Shown here piece by piece: positions 5,691 to 7,449 of a DNA stretch of 7,449 nucleotides. The DNA is from CAYYYG01 sp964591375 (GTDB taxonomy: Bacteria; Patescibacteriota; Microgenomatia; UBA1406; GWC2-37-13): NCBI GenBank assembly GCA_964591375.1, contig CAZQAU010000048.1, positions 1-7,449 of the forward strand, written 5' to 3'. The notes below the pieces were generated by a model. The model was not told the origin of the DNA and ran no database searches. It worked only from the letters and a program-made list of their open reading frames with translations. Position numbers and translations under genes: made by a program. Positions within the stretch are counted from its first letter, which is position 1. Each line of letters starts with the position of its first letter.

Positions 5691-7178
5691 CTATGCCATG
5701 AATGTCCGTCTCCACGACTCAAAATCGGTGATGTTTACTTCACCGGAAGCGTTGAAATCCGCGGTCTTTGTATTGAGTACACCAGTAAATTCTTTTCGCC
5801 AGATTTCAAAATCTTCCAGATTGACGATATTGTTACAGTTGGCATCGCCCTGTGATTTTTGTGAACATCCGGGGAGCGTGGGTGAAATAGTGACCGGAAT
5901 TGTGGGAGTGAGTGTATTGGTAGGAGACGGTGTGTTGGTAATGGTTACCGGAGCAGTGGGAGAGGTACCGGAATTTGTTTGTACCGGTCCCACCGCACCA
6001 TACACAGTTGCTGCCGCTGACTCGATTTCTTTTTTCACGTTCGGATACGTTTTGTCATTTACGATACCAATATAAAACGTATCAGGAGTAGCCGTTAAAT
6101 ATTTATTCAAATCATCGCGACCGAATCCAAATACGGTCATTTGATTGTTCATTTGTTTGTAGGCATCAATACCAGAATCATCTGTCGTGTGATGTAAAAA
6201 CAAAACCTTGTTTATAGAATCGTCACCGAAATAGAGCCATTCCGGAGTGGGGAGATCGGTGGCGCGACTGGAGCTTGCAGCAAAGCGTTGATTGGCCGAC
6301 GTAACATAATAGTCACGTGTTCCTTCAAAACTACCGCCTGGTGTACCTTCATACAAAAACCAATATGAATGACCGGCTGCAATCATAGTCATTTTGGCGT
6401 ACGTCGGATAAATCTCCCAGCGTCCTTTCCATGCATTATCTGTGGTCTGAGAATACAGAGAAACTTTTAAAGGTCCGTTCGATTCTATTTGTGTCGATCC
6501 GGTAGTCGCCCCAGGGTGAAATCCACTTTCCGGGTGAACCATATTAGGAATACCACGATAATTACCTCCCGCACCACCGGTGGGATGATATCCTAACCAA
6601 TCGGCACCGGTGCTATCTTTAATACTGGCAAAGCCGGCACCTTGTTTGTGATAGGTATATTCAGCGGTAACGGTTGAAATTTTCACGCTCGTTTGTCCTT
6701 CATACTGAACATTATCGGTAAGACTTACGGGAGGGGTAAATTGTGGTGCAGTATAGGTACCAGCTGTTGTATCAAAGTAAATATGAAAATAGCGGGATGC
6801 CTGTGGTGTTGTCACCCCATCAAGATAGAGGATAAATGTTCCCCGTGCATTCGTGGGCGAGTAACCCCCATCGTGATCAAACTGAAAAACCACTGATTGA
6901 GTTTTCATTCCGCCATTGGCATCGACTTCACTGACTCGAACTGAGTTTTCACTAAAACCAGTTGATTGTCCCTGTGTTTGCAACAGTTGAGAGAAATTAA
7001 TGGGAAATTCGGTTGTTTTATTTTGTAGTTCTGTTTGTGAAGCGGTAATTGTTACGGGTACACGAAAGCGCCGATCTGAATACTGCCAGGTATTTTGTTG
7101 GGCTTGGACTGGTCCATTAAATACACCAGTAAGCATTGAAATAAGTATCAAATAGAATACGATCCAATAGCGCCGCAT
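5691..7178 (-). CDS. Secreted protein of unrecognised family with C-terminal type I dockerin
   Basis: This encodes 495 residues. The signal peptide (MRRYWIVFYLILISMLTGVF, likely cut after VQA at 26) directs export. Residues 30-150 look like a beta-sandwich: RRFRVPVTIT, then FILYLDGVTTPQASRYFHIYF. This recalls the DUF2341-type pattern but is not certain. Residues about 160-395 form a second domain with marked motifs (YRGIPNMVHPE, RWEIYPTYAKMTM, YWFLYEGTPGGSFEG, LFLHHTTDDSG, MTVFGFGRDD). I do not recognise its family; its His, Asp and Trp richness suits a carbohydrate-active or carbohydrate-binding protein, but that is inference. A Pro/Thr/Ser linker (about 402-437) leads to a dockerin at 444-495 (DNA 5694-5849). 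Loop 1 (D445, N447, N449, N453, D456) lacks the usual Gly; loop 2 is D474/N476/S478/N482/D485. The module is a close paralogue of the one in the pectate lyase 36 bp downstream, so the two probably act together. No Shine-Dalgarno is seen. Confidence 0.85.
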   Translation of the reverse strand: MRRYWIVFYLILISMLTGVFNGPVQAQQNTWQYSDRRFRVPVTITASQTELQNKTTEFPINFSQLLQTQGQSTGFSENSVRVSEVDANGGMKTQSVVFQFDHDGGYSPTNARGTFILYLDGVTTPQASRYFHIYFDTTAGTYTAPQFTPPVSLTDNVQYEGQTSVKISTVTAEYTYHKQGAGFASIKDSTGADWLGYHPTGGAGGNYRGIPNMVHPESGFHPGATTGSTQIESNGPLKVSLYSQTTDNAWKGRWEIYPTYAKMTMIAAGHSYWFLYEGTPGGSFEGTRDYYVTSANQRFAASSSRATDLPTPEWLYFGDDSINKVLFLHHTTDDSGIDAYKQMNNQMTVFGFGRDDLNKYLTATPDTFYIGIVNDKTYPNVKKEIESAAATVYGAVGPVQTNSGTSPTAPVTITNTPSPTNTLTPTIPVTISPTLPGCSQKSQGDANCNNIVNLEDFEIWRKEFTGVLNTKTADFNASGEVNITDFESWRRTFMA

Positions 7179-7189
7179 ATTACCAATAT

Positions 7190-7195
7190 ATCATA
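7190..7195 (-). promoter_or_regulatory. Possible -10 box of the unknown dockerin gene
   Basis: The minus strand reads TATGAT, 11 nt before the ATG at 7178, nearly the same spacing as in the pectate lyase gene. A TATAGT overlaps it just upstream. No clear -35 is seen and the region is AT-rich, so this rests mainly on the matching arrangement. Confidence 0.3.
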
Positions 7196-7274
7196 CTATA
7201 AATACAAAAATGATTTCTTTTACGGCACATAATCGATGAATGGCAGTACCAATATATTTATGTAATCATGAATT

Positions 7275-7302
7275 GTAGAAATACGATTAATCGCGTCTCT
7301 AT
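7275..7302. repeat. Decayed REP-like palindrome, copy 7 (CGATT arm type)
   Basis: This matches the 28-bp palindrome of copy 1 at 24 of 28 positions. All four differences (7280, 7282, 7283, 7302) are G-to-A or C-to-T transitions, and three of them fall in the left arm. It is therefore an older, mutated copy whose hairpin is weakened. It lies about 97 bp upstream of the unknown dockerin gene. Confidence 0.75.
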
Positions 7303-7449
7303 ATGATTCTGGCTCATCTTGTCGAGGGAAACATATGTGTATCCTTATAGATTTTTACGGGTAGTTTTGCCAGCCGGAGAAGGATTGGCCCTGAGGGACC
7401 ATTATAACGGTGAGACGGAACTTCATATTTTGAAAATTAGGCCACTCAT
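7303..7449. other. Right-edge segment, no firmly supported gene
   Basis: Both strands have a short frame open to the window edge. On the plus strand, a frame from the GTG at 7337 (GAGGG 8 nt upstream) gives VYPYRFLRVVLPAGEG and runs off the end, with third-position GC close to its neighbours. On the minus strand, a frame ending with TAA at 7355-7357 gives 30 residues (ending QGQSFSGWQNYP), with third-position GC near two thirds, unlike the neighbours. Each is too short to separate from chance. The segment is more GC-rich than the preceding 150 bp, so it may be the edge of a gene on either strand. Confidence 0.3.

Noticed and set aside
7331..7363. Nine-codon leader peptide from the ATG at 7335
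   Set aside because: It is too short to support, with no attenuator structure after it.

Overview
This 7.4-kb window reads like accessory, surface-oriented DNA from a Candidate Phyla Radiation (Patescibacteria) genome, most likely the Microgenomates group. That assignment is inference, from four features. There is a long surface protein with a peptidase S74 chaperone domain. Two exported proteins end in a Cys-rich type I dockerin. A short palindrome inside a gene encodes PAFAEASA, which I recall from CPR proteins. No Shine-Dalgarno sequence precedes any of the four starts in the window. One dockerin gene ends in TGA at the same residue where its paralogous module ends in TAG, so TGA is a stop here. 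That argues against the recoded Gracilibacteria/Absconditabacteria lineages.

Layout from left to right. (1) 3-1394 (+): 3' part of an S74-domain surface or fibre-like protein. (2) 1395-2463: a REP/RAYT island. A Y1 (HUH) REP-associated tyrosine transposase at 1671-2219 lies among four 28-29 bp perfect or near-perfect palindromes that begin with GTAG. Another copy lies inside the transposase reading frame, so five copies fall in this island or its gene (1469, 1621, 1978, 2279, 2384). The last two sit in a 56-bp exact direct repeat. (3) 2464-3966 (+): a membrane-anchored protein resembling six-hairpin glycosidases. (4) 3967-4049: a convergent gap holding another REP-like hairpin. (5) 4050-5654 (-): a secreted family 1 pectate lyase with calcium-loop repeats, a Pro/Thr/Ser linker and a C-terminal dockerin. 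(6) 5691-7178 (-): a secreted protein of unrecognised family with the same linker-dockerin module. (7) 7179-7449: no firmly supported gene, and one decayed REP copy.

Working model (inference): the two minus-strand genes are 36 bp apart and probably form one unit. They make secreted proteins that could dock to a cohesin-bearing scaffold encoded elsewhere, one of them acting on pectin-like polysaccharide. The glycosidase-like membrane protein encoded convergently could process sugars at the cell surface. The RAYT and its palindromes are a separate, domesticated-transposase repeat system. Three genes have a -10-like hexamer 6-12 nt before the ATG, which suggests leaderless or nearly leaderless mRNAs.
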